Assembly (NCBI GenBank): GCA_022836615.1
Contig: MU405339.1
Location: 53,368 to 117,367 of the forward strand
Source: Annulohypoxylon bovei var. microspora
Lineage: Eukaryota > Ascomycota > Sordariomycetes > Xylariales > Hypoxylaceae
DNA length: 64,000 bases
Direction: 5' to 3'
Shown: positions 22,439 through 34,776 of the stretch, in pieces
Layout of the letters: every line of letters starts with the position of its first letter
How positions within the stretch are numbered: position 1 is the stretch's first letter
Made by a program: the position numbers and the translations under genes
Notes under the pieces: model-generated
What the model saw: the letters and a program-made list of their open reading frames with translations, nothing else
Told to the model about the DNA's origin: nothing
Databases searched by the model: none

Positions 22439-23406
22439 TTCAATGCGAATGAAAAGGGCAGAATTATATTATAGTGTGGGAAGAAAGGATAAGAACTGGT
22501 TACAAGTGATATGATTATTTGTAGTTATAGAGTACCTATAGTTATTCTTTGATCTATTTACCTACTTAACTACCTTTGACGACGTTTGGTTCCAAGTTCT
22601 ATGTAAGCACGTATGTACTCGTAAGCACCCCCTAACCTCAACGCGGCCTGTTCCCGGCGCTTATGCACGTATCCGAAACGTTGTTGTGACTTAAAAAAAG
22701 ACAGAGGATACGGGTTCTAGGTTAGTTAGCTGGGTAACACGGCAACTCAATGATTATCTGCATTAAGAGCTAGTTTTACTCACTGAGCGAATAGGTCACT
22801 AAGATTTAGGATTGTGGCTTACCTAACTTACCTAAACAAGGGGTCCTACCCCGGTCCACTATCTGGGTACCTAATATGTACAAGGCACCATTCTTAACCC
22901 AATCACATGTAATTGTAAGAGTTGTATGGTTACGTATTTGGCTAAGTCTAGGACTTTGAGCCATTATGGCTGTTGGTATGATGTAGTATCATATACACGT
23001 ATCCCAAGTATCTAACTTAGAAATTTTAGAAATTTTGCCTTGACTCGGCCGGAAGGTTTTTACTTGCTTATTATTTTGAAGATCATAAGAAATCCTCCCT
23101 CATAGAACGTAGATCTTGTATGGGTAGCATTGCTATCTATATTCGTGTGACCGGAACCAATTAAATACCTATATTTACCTACCTACCTAGGTACCTAGGT
23201 GTATACCGCTGTCGAAAATGTCTCTGTTAATAACGCCCATAGCTAGTCAAAATTTTGATTGCACTTATAATTGTTATTAACCTACAAGAAATATTTTTTA
23301 ATAATCTTTGCTACCTAAATACTAGGTACCTACCTAGTTAACTGATAGGCCCCCTTATCTGTCAGCTACAATCATACCTAACTTTATAGCATATTACAAT
23401 CTAGAC
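22439..23406. promoter_or_regulatory. Shared divergent promoter region of the CMD-like gene and the PKS
   Basis: 968 bp separate the two divergent start codons, with no gene inside. A palindromic CGGCCG (23046-23051) is a candidate site for a Zn2Cys6 regulator, which typically reads CGG half-sites; this is inference. A TACCTAGGTA-type microsatellite lies at about 23175-23201. Confidence 0.4.
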
Positions 23407-26400
23407 ATGAATCCTGTCGAGAACGGGAAAGCCCGAGGCGATGACATCGCTGCTGGGCTTGGGGTCGATGGTGACATATGCAACGATGTTGCTGTCTGTG
23501 GCTTCTCACTAAAGTTTCCTCAAGATGCGGTATCTCCTGAAGGCTTCTGGAGAATGATGCTTGAAAAGCGTTGTGCAATGACCGAATTCCCTTCCAACCG
23601 TCTGGATCCAAATGGCTTTTATAGAGAGAAGAATAGATTGAATACTGTATGTACTTTCCTATTTAACTTAAAATCAGTTTATCTGAGAATTGTATTATAA
23701 GACATGGAGGTGTGCTTACACGGTTACAGCTGGGACTCCGAGGAGGCCATTTCATACAAGAGGATCTTTCCGCCTTTGACGCCGATTTCTTTTCAATTTC
23801 ACCAGCAGAAGCCGCATCCATGGATCCTATGCAGAGATGGCTCTTAGAGGCAGCATATAAAGCCTTAGAAAATGGTGATTAAATTCCCCAACCGGACTGT
23901 TAAAGTATAAAGCAATGAAAAAGTAATGAAAACTAACACTGATATACAGCTGGAATTCCAATGGAAAGCGTCTCGAACACTGCAACAGGCGTTTATGCCG
24001 GATCATTTTCAGCCGACTACATGTTTCAACTAATTCGAGACCCCGAGTGTCCACCATCTTATGCGAGCCAAGGAATTGGTCTCAGCATGTTAGCTAACAG
24101 AATAAGTTGGTTCTTCAATCTACGAGGCCCGAGTGTTAGCCTTGACTCGGCGTGCTCGAGTACGGCTACAGCCATTGACATAGCTTGCCAGGCTTTGCGA
24201 AATGGTTCTTGTAACATGGTATGCACCATATTGGCATCTCTAACTATATAATTTTATCTAACAAAACAAGGCAATGGTAGCCGGGTGCACTCTTGCAGGA
24301 GCGCCAGAAGGTTACATATGGCTGAACACCAGCAATTTCCTGTCTCCTGACAGCCGCTGTTTCTCTTTTGACTCTCGTGCAAATGGATATTCTCGCGGAG
24401 AAGGGATGGCAGTGATTATCCTCAAGAAAGCCGTTGATGCTATCCGTGATGGCAATACAATACGGGCGGTAATACGCTCAACAGGATCGAACGAAGATGG
24501 GAAAACCCCAGGAATCACGCAACCGAGCCGAGAGGCCCAGGAACGTTTGATTCGGGCAACATACAGTAAGGCGGGCCTCTCTATGGCACATACCAGATTT
24601 TTCGAGGCTCACGGAACCGGTACACGAATTGGGGACCCTCGAGAGGCAAGGGCAATTGGTTCGGCATTTCGAGAGCATCGATCTGACGAAGACCCACTCT
24701 ATGTGTACGTATATGACATCCCAAATGATGTAGCCTTTTTCATATTTAGAGCTAACTTCAAGTTTTCAAAAGAGGTGCCGTGAAGTCTAATGTAGGCCAC
24801 CTCGAAGGAGCCAGTGGCCTAGCAGGCGTTATCAAGACTGTTCTGGTGCTGGAGAAGGGTATAATTCCGCCCAATACCAATTTCAGGGAGCTCAACCCAA
24901 AGATCGACGCAAAATTCCTGAGACTTGAGGTAAATGCGGACTCTATTAACGTCTCATTACAATTAGAATTTTACGTCTTACTAACTGTGTCCCGTAGTTC
25001 CCGCAAGAGAGCTATCCGTGGCCAACCTTAGGTCTAAGAAGGGCTTCAGTCAACTCCTTTGGATTTGGAGGCGCTAATACTCATATCGTGATTGATGACG
25101 CCTACAACTATCTCAAGCTCAGGTCTTTGAAGGCGAAGCATTGCACGGTTTCACATCCACCAAACCTAGCTCCGATGGGCTACTCGAAACCGTTGGCAAC
25201 GATCGAAAACAATGCCTTACAAGCCGAAGGTATACCCAGGTTGTTCGTATGGTCAGCTGCTGACAAAAAGGCACTTGATAGAGTTACGAGATCTTATCAT
25301 GGTTGGGCAAGTGATAATATTTCTGACCGCAAGTTCCTGTATGACCCGGAAGCTTTCATGGCGAATCTCGCCTTCACGTTAGATAGCTGCCGTAGTTATC
25401 TTCCCTGGAGGTTCTACGCTATATTGCGATCGCCTTCAGAACTGACAGACTTGCAAAGGCTCATGTCAGTACCAATACAAACGCAATCAAGACCCCTTCG
25501 TCTCGGGTTTGCCTTTAGTGGACAGGGTGCCCAATGGTTTGCCATGGGTAGAGAGTTGTTATGCTATTCCTCCTTTAAAGAAGAGCTAGTTCGTGCCGGG
25601 AACTATGTTCAGAGTCTAGGATGTCACTGGTCAGTGATAGGTAGGTTCAATTGGACTTTCCTATTTTTAATACATGGGTACTAACGAATCTTCACCGCAG
25701 ACGAATTATGCAAGACAGAAGACGAGTCCAATGTCGATCAGGCAGATTTTGGCCAACCGCTTAGCACCATCTTGCAAGTTGCCATTGTGAATCTACTTCG
25801 ACGCTTTGAGGTCTGGCCTTCTGCTGTGGTTGGTCACTCTTCAGGGGAAATTGCAGCGGCGTAGGTTACCTACTCTCCTCTTCCACTATTCAGGCACGCA
25901 ATTCCATTTATGACTTACAATGAAAATTTAGGTATGCTGCGGGCGCTCTGACATGCGAATCAGCCTGGAGGCTTGCATACTTCAGAGGGCTCCTATCTGC
26001 GGAGTTGTCTCGTAGCAACTCGGGACCAAGGGGTGCTATGATGTCAGTTGGTTTGTCTGAAAATCGCACCCGAGAGCTAATTTCAGCTTTAAATCATAAC
26101 GCTGTCGCATTTGGAATCACAATGGCCTGTGTTAACTCTCCGAACAACGTGACGGTCTCTGGCGAAGAGGTTCTCATAGACCAGCTAAAACTCCAGCTAG
26201 ACGAGAAGAAGGAAGTATTTTCTCGCAAGCTTCGCGTACCATTGGCGTATCACTCGCCTCAGATGGAAAAGATACTCGCTAAATATGTGCCGTTAGTTGG
26301 TACATTGGCTACCCCGTGTGGCGCAGAGTCCTCTCAAGCCCCCATGATATCTAGCGTTACTGGAGAGCGAATTGATACCTCTAGTCTTACCGATCCCCTG

Positions 26401-29400
26401 TATTGGGCCGACAGTATTGTCTCCCCGGTTCAATTCTCTCGAGCTCTCCTCGTCATGTGTGCCCAATCTCATGCAGGTCTTGTTAAAAAGATTGACAGAA
26501 GCCACGTCTTCACGCCAGTGGTTGACCATATTGTAGAGATTGGGCCACACGCGACGCTTCAGGGGCCTATTCGAGATACGCTCCGAATAAGTCCACGAGA
26601 AACGCCAGTCGGCTATACCTCTATATTAAGAAGGGGAAGTTCGGCCATGGAGACCATACATGGGGCTCTTGGAGAGTTGTATAGCCACGGCCTCAATCTG
26701 AAACTCAGGCCCGCTAACGAGCCGAATGGAGAAGTAATCTCGCGATCTTTGTTGGTCGATCTGCCTGAATATCCCTTTGACCATTCCCAGAAATACTGGC
26801 ATGAATCTCGGCTTAGCCGCAACTATCGTCTTCGCGCTAATGCGCCATCCGAACTTTTGGGTGTCCGGTCAAGAGACTGGAACATTTCAGATGCTCGCTG
26901 GCGGCATTTTATGCGTCTCGCAGAAATGCCATGGGCAGAACAACATGTTATTAACGGCACCATTTTGTATCCAGGAACGGGCATGCTGGCCATGGCCGTC
27001 GAGGCAGCGAGGCAACTTGTTAGCGAAAGTGTTGATAGTAGTATTGACGGTTACACATTTCGGGACGTTCATTTCGAAAATGCGATGGACTTGACTCCTG
27101 GAGGAGAAATGTCAGAAGTCCAGACATCCCTCCGCCCGCTCAATTCTCAGAGCAAAGGTGGGCCGACGTTCGAGTTCGCTATTCGTACGCACGCTGGCAG
27201 CGGTTGGCATCAGAATTGCCGAGGCTTTATATCTGTAGATATTTCCGAGCCAACCGATACGTGGGCGAAGGAAAAGCTGATGCTTCAGAGAGGAAAGACG
27301 GCGAAGAAACTTGGGAGTGTGTTTGCGTCTTGCAAAAAGCCAGTTCCCTCTCCGAGGATGTACAGCTTTTTGAGAGAGTGCGGCTACGATTACGGGCAAT
27401 CATTCCAAGCTGCTAAAAATCAACATTGCAACCACGAACAGAAACAAGCTGTTGCCGATGTAGCTCTTTATAGCCTTTCCGAAGAGAGCCACGTCTTTCA
27501 TCCGGTATCGCTGGACGCCATTTTGCACCTCTGCTTCACAGCATTCTCGTCCGGGGGGACGGTGCCCATGGCTACGAGCATCCCATCGCAAATTCGTTGC
27601 ATGTGGATATCATCAAAGGGATTGCACTGGACGAGCACCCAGGAGAGTGCGGCTGCATGCACGGCTATCACAGGGTTAACCAGTCGTGGATTTACTTGTT
27701 GTGGTGGAGCTTTTGATACTGGCAGCTCTCATGAGCTGAGGCTCTGGTATGAAGGGCTGGAACTTACCAGTGTCTCGCGGCAACCAGCCGGGATATTCGA
27801 GCTTGACCCAAGGCAATGGTACATGAACATCGACTGTAAGGTGGCGCTCGATACACTTGACAATCAGGAAGTGTGCTCTTACTTAAGTAATTTGCACCCT
27901 GCTGAACAAGACACGGAAGGATTCTTCCAAGATCTAGAGTTATTAGTCGAGATGTCTCTGGATCATCTGACTAAAAATGCCCACCCTTCCTTCCCCCAAA
28001 GCCAAGATTTGTGGCAAAGGAGATATTGGGACTGGGCCCAACACCATCTTACTAATCGTCGTCGACGCAAGGATACCCAATCCTCGGTTCAGACCAATCC
28101 CCGAAGTTTCCAGGAGCTTATTAGTTGCCTTGCGAGTACCAACAAGGTTGGAAAAGTCTACGCAAGAGTCGCATCTGATATCGTTGAGATCTTCGATAAC
28201 AAAGTTAGCGCCCTGGAACTTCTGGTGCATTCCGGTCTACTCAAGGACTACTATCAAGAACTAGCTGGCTATAGATGTTCAAGACAAATAGCTAGTTACG
28301 TCGACCTCCTAGCACATCAAAAGCCAGGTATGAGGATTTTAGAGGTTGGCGGCGGCACTGGGGCGGCGACTCGCAGCCTGATCGGAGCTCTGCGATGCGG
28401 CGGAGCCGAGTCTCTACGGTGTGATCGTTACGACTTTACTGACATTTCGCGTGTTTTCTCCGAAAGAGCGAGAGAAGAGTTCGGGGCATTTCAAACCCAA
28501 ATGACTTTCGGCGAACTTGATATCGAAAAGGACCTGGCAATCCAAGGACACAAGGAGGCCGAATATGATGTCGTCGTGGCCGATAATGTCCTCCATGCGA
28601 CTTCAGATATAGAATGGACTTTGCGCAACATTCGCAAGGCCTTAAAGCCAGGAGGGAAATTGTTAATGCAGGAGCCCCTCAGGTCCTCAGGCTGGACCCT
28701 AGGATTTGTTTTTGGCCTTTTCCCAGGGTGGTGGCTAGGCGCCGAAGAAAATCGGTTGTTGTCTCCGGCCATCTCATCAGACGCTTGGCATACAGCTCTG
28801 ATAAACAATGGGTTTACCGGATCAGACATCATCTTCAAGGATTTTGATGATGATCTAGCTCATCAGGTTGGCTGGATTGTTTCGACGAACACGGACGAGA
28901 AGACGCGACCAAAGACGAATAATGCGGGTTCGGATTCGGTGAAGAGATTCAGAGCCTCAATAATTATCAACGAATTATCCGAAGAACAACAGTGGTTGAG
29001 CAAACACATTTTATCCAATCTCAGAGATGTGCTTGGCATAGAATCGCGCGTTCTCGGCATCGAGGCTGCAGGAAACATAAAACAAAAGGAGGACAACGAA
29101 CTTGTCATATTCCTTGCCGATTACGGAAACCCCTTTCTTGCGTCTCTAGACGAGAAGTCATATAATTGGATGAAACTTCTTATTAAGAGTTGCCGTCATC
29201 TTCTCTGGGTATCTGGGAATGGAGCATGGCACGTCAGTCCGGATCATGGTCTACTGGACGGCCTGGCTCGAGCTTTACGAGCCGAATACTATGAGCTTCA
29301 TCTGGTTACACTAGTTCTAGACATAACCAAGATGAGCTGCGATAAGGTATCCCTTATCATGCATGTAGCCAAGGAAATGGTCTCTCGACAAGCCCATGAA

Positions 29401-31863
29401 CCTTACGAACAGGAATATCTGGAGGTCGACGGCAATTTGCAAACTCGTCGGCTTATTGAGGCGCATGATCTTAAAACCGTCATGGATGCGAAGTTGATAC
29501 CGTATAAGGTCGTCGAAACACCACTGGACGGAAAACTCCGATTGGAACTATCAACGTCATCTTACAGTCTCGGTGCTGCTCCATGCTTCATTCAGTCTGG
29601 GGTGCCAGAGGTTCCATATGAAGATGACGTGGATATCGCGATCAGAGCCGTTTCTCTCCAGTCTCAAAATCATGCAGCCGCCCTTGGGCAGAATGACGAT
29701 TCGAACACTACTACCTATTACTACTGTTTGGGGACAGTTCTCGGGTCTAGCTCAGGGACCGAGTCGACATTGAAACCTGGCGATCGAGTTTTTGCTGCTT
29801 GTAGTGGTGCTATTCGCTCTCATATTCGATTATCTGCACGTAACGCTGTCAAAGTACCGAAGCATGTGTCTTTCCTCGATGCTTGTACGGCTGCCCCTTA
29901 CCTAACGACGGTGTACCACGCGTTGGTAGAGGTAAGCCGCGTCAAAGAAAGCGATTCTGTACTGGTCCATAATGGATCTACCCCTATTGGACAAGCCGCA
30001 CTTCGATTGCTCTCTGATCGAGGTGTAGGAAAGGTTTGGACTACGGCCGGTGACAAGGACGATAGTGCATGGATTTCAGGATACACTGGGACTCGAGAGG
30101 ACCGAATTCTACCGCAAACGTGGTTCGAAAGTCAGCCAATGGCGTTGTCACAATGGGACCCAAAATTCGACATCGTTCTCTGGTCAGATCTGGGATCCTC
30201 GGCGCCTCTGCTGATGAGCCATGTGAAGCCCGGCGGCCGATACGTATCAATCCACTCAGGAGTTATATCGAAACATAACAGTCAGCGCATCTACTGCGCG
30301 CCACCAAGTATATCGATGACCACAATCCACATGGGCGAAACTCAAGGAGGAAACTTCGGTCCCAGTTCTCAATCACTTCAATATGCCATTTCCCGTTGTA
30401 GGACTTTAATTATGAATAAGACAAAATTCCAAGCGAGTGTATTTCGTGCGTCGGAGGTAGCGCGTGCTTTCGATTCGGTAAAGAGGTCGGATAACAATGT
30501 CGTTGTTCTTGAATTCAATGAGAGCGATGTAGTAGAGGTAAGTATCACTCCCTACTTCGACTCGGACTCGAACCCAATGAAATCATACTTGCAAGACTGA
30601 CTGTATAAAGGTCCGTATTCCGACCAAACTCAATTATTCCTTTAGTCTCGACGCTTCGTATTTGGTCGCCGGCGGCCTTGGTGGTATAGGGAGAGCCATA
30701 TCACGATGGCTTGTCACCCATGGGGCTCGCCATTTGATTTTGCTCTCGCGGTCCGGACCCAGGACCGCTGGAGCACAACAGCTCCTCTCCGAGCTTGGTG
30801 AGAAAGGTGTCCGAGTCGAAACGCCGCTCTGCGACATAAGCGATCGGCGCGCATTGAATTCGACTTTGGCGAGATGCGCAGAGACGATGCCGCCTATTAG
30901 AGGGTGTATTCAGTCGTCTATGGTGGTCACGGTAAAAATACCTTTGGAAGTTTTCATCCTTATTGAAATAGCAAACTAATTTATTCTCAGGAGCTTATTT
31001 TCGAAAAGATGACATTTCCAGACTGGAAGGCCGCGGTTGACCCCAAAGTTCAAGGTTCCTGGAACCTACACAGTGCACTTCCGAAAGGGCTTGATTTCTT
31101 TATCTTGGTGTCTTCCATGATGGGTACCATCGGTGGCGTCTCACTGAGCGCGTACAGTGCGGCTAACAGCTATATGGACGCGCTAGCTCGCTACCGCGTC
31201 TCGAGGGGTGAACGAGCGTCTGCACTAGGTCTAGGGATCGTTCCGGATAGTGGATACCTAACCGAGCATCCGGATCGATTAGCGGGCGTCGAAGGCGTAG
31301 AGAAATACGCCTTCACCCGCCTGAAAGACATCAAAGCACTGCTAGAAATATACTGCGATCCCGATAACCCTTTTTCGCGTAACCTGACAAGTTGTCATGC
31401 CGTCCTTGGTGTCCGCCCTCCTGCGCACTGGCATCATCTGGAGGAAGTTCCACCCATATATTCCCAGCCACTATGGGGCCACATGCACCACGTCCCCGTT
31501 CTAGCTCTAGGCGACGAGAACGCAGAAGATGAAGACAGCGCTGTCAAAACACGTCGCAAACGTGCTTTCGATGCCGCAGCGCGGTTAGCAGCGGCGTCAT
31601 CCTTAGCAGAAGCCGCTGAGATTGCGAGCGAGGCCCTTGCTCAGCGCATCTCGGCGTTGCTGGGCACAGCTGAGGACAGGCTTGATCCTAAAAAGTCCAT
31701 GCTTTCCTACGGCGTTGACTCGTTATCGGCCATTGATATTCGAAACTGGGTAGGCCAGATTTTCAACGTAGACTTGCCCGTCTTTGAAATCTTAGGAGGT
31801 GCAAATTTGACGACCATTGGATTGTCAATTGCGAGGAAAGCTCACCGTAAACAAGCAAGTTGA
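23407..31863 (+). CDS. Highly reducing polyketide synthase (KS-AT-DH-MT-ER(degenerate)-KR-ACP)
   Basis: Ten exons: 23407-23646, 23730-23874, 23950-24218, 24271-24704, 24773-24929, 24998-25640, 25701-25860, 25932-30537, 30611-30931, 30991-31863. They close in frame to 2615 aa, normal for a fungal HR-PKS. KS: active-site Cys197 (DSACSS), His332 (EAHGTGT), His372 (KSNVGHLEG). AT: Ser676 (GHSSG). DH: His1021 (HxxxGxxxxP) and Asp1211 (HPVSLD). C-methyltransferase: SAM loop LEVGGGTG at 1486-1493. ER about 1880-2210: the nucleotide loop reads HNGSTPIGQ in place of the Gly-rich GGVGQ motif and the N-terminal part is eroded, so it is probably inactive. KR: GGLGGIG near 2239, with Ser2367, Tyr2380 and Asn2384 present. 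ACP: Ser2569 (GVDSLS). No releasing domain follows. The product should be a C-methylated, partly reduced chain. Compound unknown. Confidence 0.94.
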
Positions 31864-32217
31864 TAATCTTGCAAGGGCGGAATATGATTTTTCGGAATGA
31901 GTTCACTTATGTAATTTGAGATTCATATCAAATTTAAGTGGCTTTTCAGGCTAAATAGTGCAGCCTCGATTAAGAGCTTGATGGCTTTAACCCCAATGCT
32001 TTGGTAACAAAAATAGCTTCTCCCCGCAATATTGATATTATTTGCATATTAGAATCGCACATAAGGTTATATTAGACATTTCCCATCTTATCCGAAATAT
32101 TCTAGACCCCAATTTAAGTATACCTATATATAAGATGGTTAGCCGTGTGGAAACGAGCTCTACGCACTTTAGTCGTCGTGAAACTCGTAAACCAAAGTTA
32201 TCCCTGAGTAATACCTA
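31864..32217. other. Intergenic spacer, PKS to beta-xylosidase
   Basis: 354 bp holding the PKS 3' region and the promoter of the GH3 gene. A TATATAAG-like box lies at about 32125-32135, some 85 bases before the GH3 start codon. Confidence 0.45.
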
Positions 32218-34776
32218 ATGGCTTCCAGAGCTGCTCTGAGTGTCATTGCGCTCTTAGCCGTAAAAGGGGCAATCGGCAGGGACTTTCCAAATTGCCAATC
32301 CGGGCCTGTAAGTATATCAAGATGCTCTCACTTCTTTGCCACATGCTTACCACGAGGTAGCTTGCTTCTAACCAAGTGTGTAACACGACACTAGATCCAT
32401 GGTCTAGAGCAGCAGCGGTAAGATCATCACTATTGCCTTAGCATAGAATTGACGGCTAAACTCACTCTATCATCTAGCTAGTAGCCCAATTTAGTAGTAG
32501 CGAGAAAATATCCAATTCCTGGGATAACTCGCCGGGCGTCTCGCGTCTAGGTGTGCCCTCTTACGAATGGTGGAATGAGGGTAACTTGAACCCCACATCC
32601 CCCATTCAAAAAAGCAAACTGAGAATAGTATTATCAAGCTCTTCATGGGGTTGCCCGCTCTCGCGGCGTACAATTCGCGGACTCAGGAAACTTCAGCTAC
32701 GCCACAAGCTTCCCCCAGCCCATCACGATGGGCGCCGCCTTCGACATGCCCCTGATCCGATCCGTAGCCGAGACCACGAGCACAGAGGCCCGAGCGTTCA
32801 GCAACGCCGGGCGCTGCGGCCTCAACTTCTGGACGCCGAACATCAACCCCTTCCGCGACCCGCGTTGGGGGCGAGGCCAAGAAGTACCCTCGGAAGATCC
32901 GTACCACCTGAGCCAGTACGTAATGGAGCTGATCCCAGGTCTCCAGGGGGGTCTGAGCGCAGACCCCTATTACAAGCTCGCGGCGACGTGCAAGCACTAT
33001 GCGGGTTACGACATGGAGAACTGGAAAGGCAACCGTCGGTACGCGTTCGACGCCAAGATCAGTAGCCAGGACCTGCAGGACTACTATCTCCAGCCGTTCC
33101 GCGCGTGCATACGCGACGCCAACGCCCAGTCCGCCATGTGCAGCTACAACGCCGTCAACGGCGTGCCGACATGCGCCGACCCCTGGCTCCTGCAGGACGT
33201 GCTGCGCGGACTATACGGATTTACCAGCGAGGACCGCTGGGTCACGGCCGACTGCGACGCTCTCCAGAACGTGTGGACAGACCACCGGTACGGATCCTCG
33301 GCCGCGGCCGCCGCCGCCGCTAGTCTGAACGCCGGCACTGATCTCGATTGCGGTCAATTCTGGCCCCAGAACCTGCCCTCGGCGTACAACTCGAGGCTCT
33401 TCAACGACACGGTGCTCGACCGCTCGCTCATCCGGCGCTATGCATCCATGGTGCGGCTCGGCTGGTTCGACCCCCCGGCCCAGCAGCCGTACCGCCAACT
33501 CGGCTGGGACGCCGTCGCGAAGCCCGAGGCCAAGGCGCTAGCGCTTCGCGCCGCGCAGGAGGGTCTCGTGCTTTTGAAGAACAACGGCAGCGCGCTGCCT
33601 CTGGCGGAGCCGATCAAGAAAGTAGCAGTTATTGGGCCTCTAAGCACCGCCACCACGCAGATGCAAGGGAACTACTACGGTATCGCGCAGAGCATCTCGA
33701 CGGTGGTCTCGGCGTTCAAGGTCGCGGGCTACGAAGTGACTAACGTACAGGGGTGTGCTATCACAGGCACATTGAACTCGGGGTTCGCTGCGGCCGTGAG
33801 CGCAGCGAAGGCGGCAGACGCGGTGGTGTTCGTTGGGGGGATCGACACAAGCATCGAGGCTGAGGACCGTGACCGCGAGCAGATTACGTGGCCGGGACAG
33901 CAGATACCCCTGATTAAACAGATAGCAGCGGGGAAAGGCGCAGGGCCTTTCGTTGTTGTACAGATGGGGACTATGCTCGACAGCTCCGAGATCGTGGCGC
34001 AGACGGGCGTTGATTCCTTGCTGTGGTCAGGTTATCCGGGACAAGACGGTGGCGCGGCGGTGGTGAGCATTCTAACTGGCGAAATAGCGCCCGCTGGTAG
34101 GTTGCCCGTGACGCAGTACCCGGGCGACTATGTCAACCAGGTCCCGATGACAACCATGAACTTGCAATCCGGCAGTGAGAACCCTGGGTAAGCAAATTTC
34201 CCCTATTCCAATTTCCTTCCGTGGTGCTTTTTGGGAACTCAGACTCATAAATCTCATAGCCGAACTTATAAGTGGTACACCAAGGAGCCGGTGTTTCCTT
34301 TCGGCCACGGACTACATTACACGAACTTCAGCGTGTCGTTGCCCGCGGACCTTCCCACTACGTTCTCCACCGCAGACCTCACGTCGAATGTTTCATTCGC
34401 GAAGACCGGTCCCGTTGCCTCGGGCAACTATCCTGATCTGGCGCCGTTCACTTCGATCCCCGTGTCGGTGGTGAATACAGGGAACGTGACGTCTGACTAT
34501 GTCGCGCTAGCGTTTTTGAAAGGAGAGTATGGGCCCGAGCCGTACCCTATCAAGAGTCTGGTAGCGTTTACTAGGATCCACGATATCGAGCCAGGCGAGA
34601 CGGGGATGGCAACGTTAGATGTCAAGCTAGGTGCGATTTCGCGCAGTGACATGGAGGGCGGATTGACTCTATGGCCAGGAAAGTACAAATTGGTGCTGGA
34701 TATTGATGACCGCGCGGTATGGGACTTTGAAATTACGGGAGACCAGGTGGTGTTGGAAAAATTGCCACCTAAGTAA
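32218..34776 (+). CDS. Secreted GH3 exo-1,4-beta-xylosidase
   Basis: Five exons: 32218-32307, 32361-32417, 32478-32580, 32639-34187, 34260-34776. They join in frame to 771 aa, close to fungal GH3 xylosidases. The first 20 or so residues (after MASRAALS) form a signal peptide. The GH3 N-terminal domain has NEALHGVA, WTPNINPFRDPRWGRGQE, CKHYAGYD (Lys202-His203) and the catalytic nucleophile region TADCDA, Asp288. The second domain carries RGPL-type alpha/beta repeats, and the C-terminus is a fibronectin III-like domain (TYKWYTKEP to the end). The enzyme releases xylose from the non-reducing ends of xylo-oligosaccharides outside the cell. The second intron junction (NE|ALHG) confirms exon 3 to exon 4 splicing. 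It is probably unrelated to the PKS; adjacency alone is weak evidence. Assignment to xylosidase over glucosidase rests on overall pattern. Confidence 0.93.

Noticed and set aside
32553..33743. Alternative Arg-rich frames overlapping the beta-xylosidase
   Set aside because: They are off-frame readings of G+C-rich GH3 codons. The GH3 frame has all catalytic motifs and closes across five exons.
32218..34776. The beta-xylosidase as a tailoring enzyme of the PKS cluster
   Set aside because: It is a secreted GH3 with normal plant-wall-degrading layout. Same strand and 354 bp spacing are not enough to link it.
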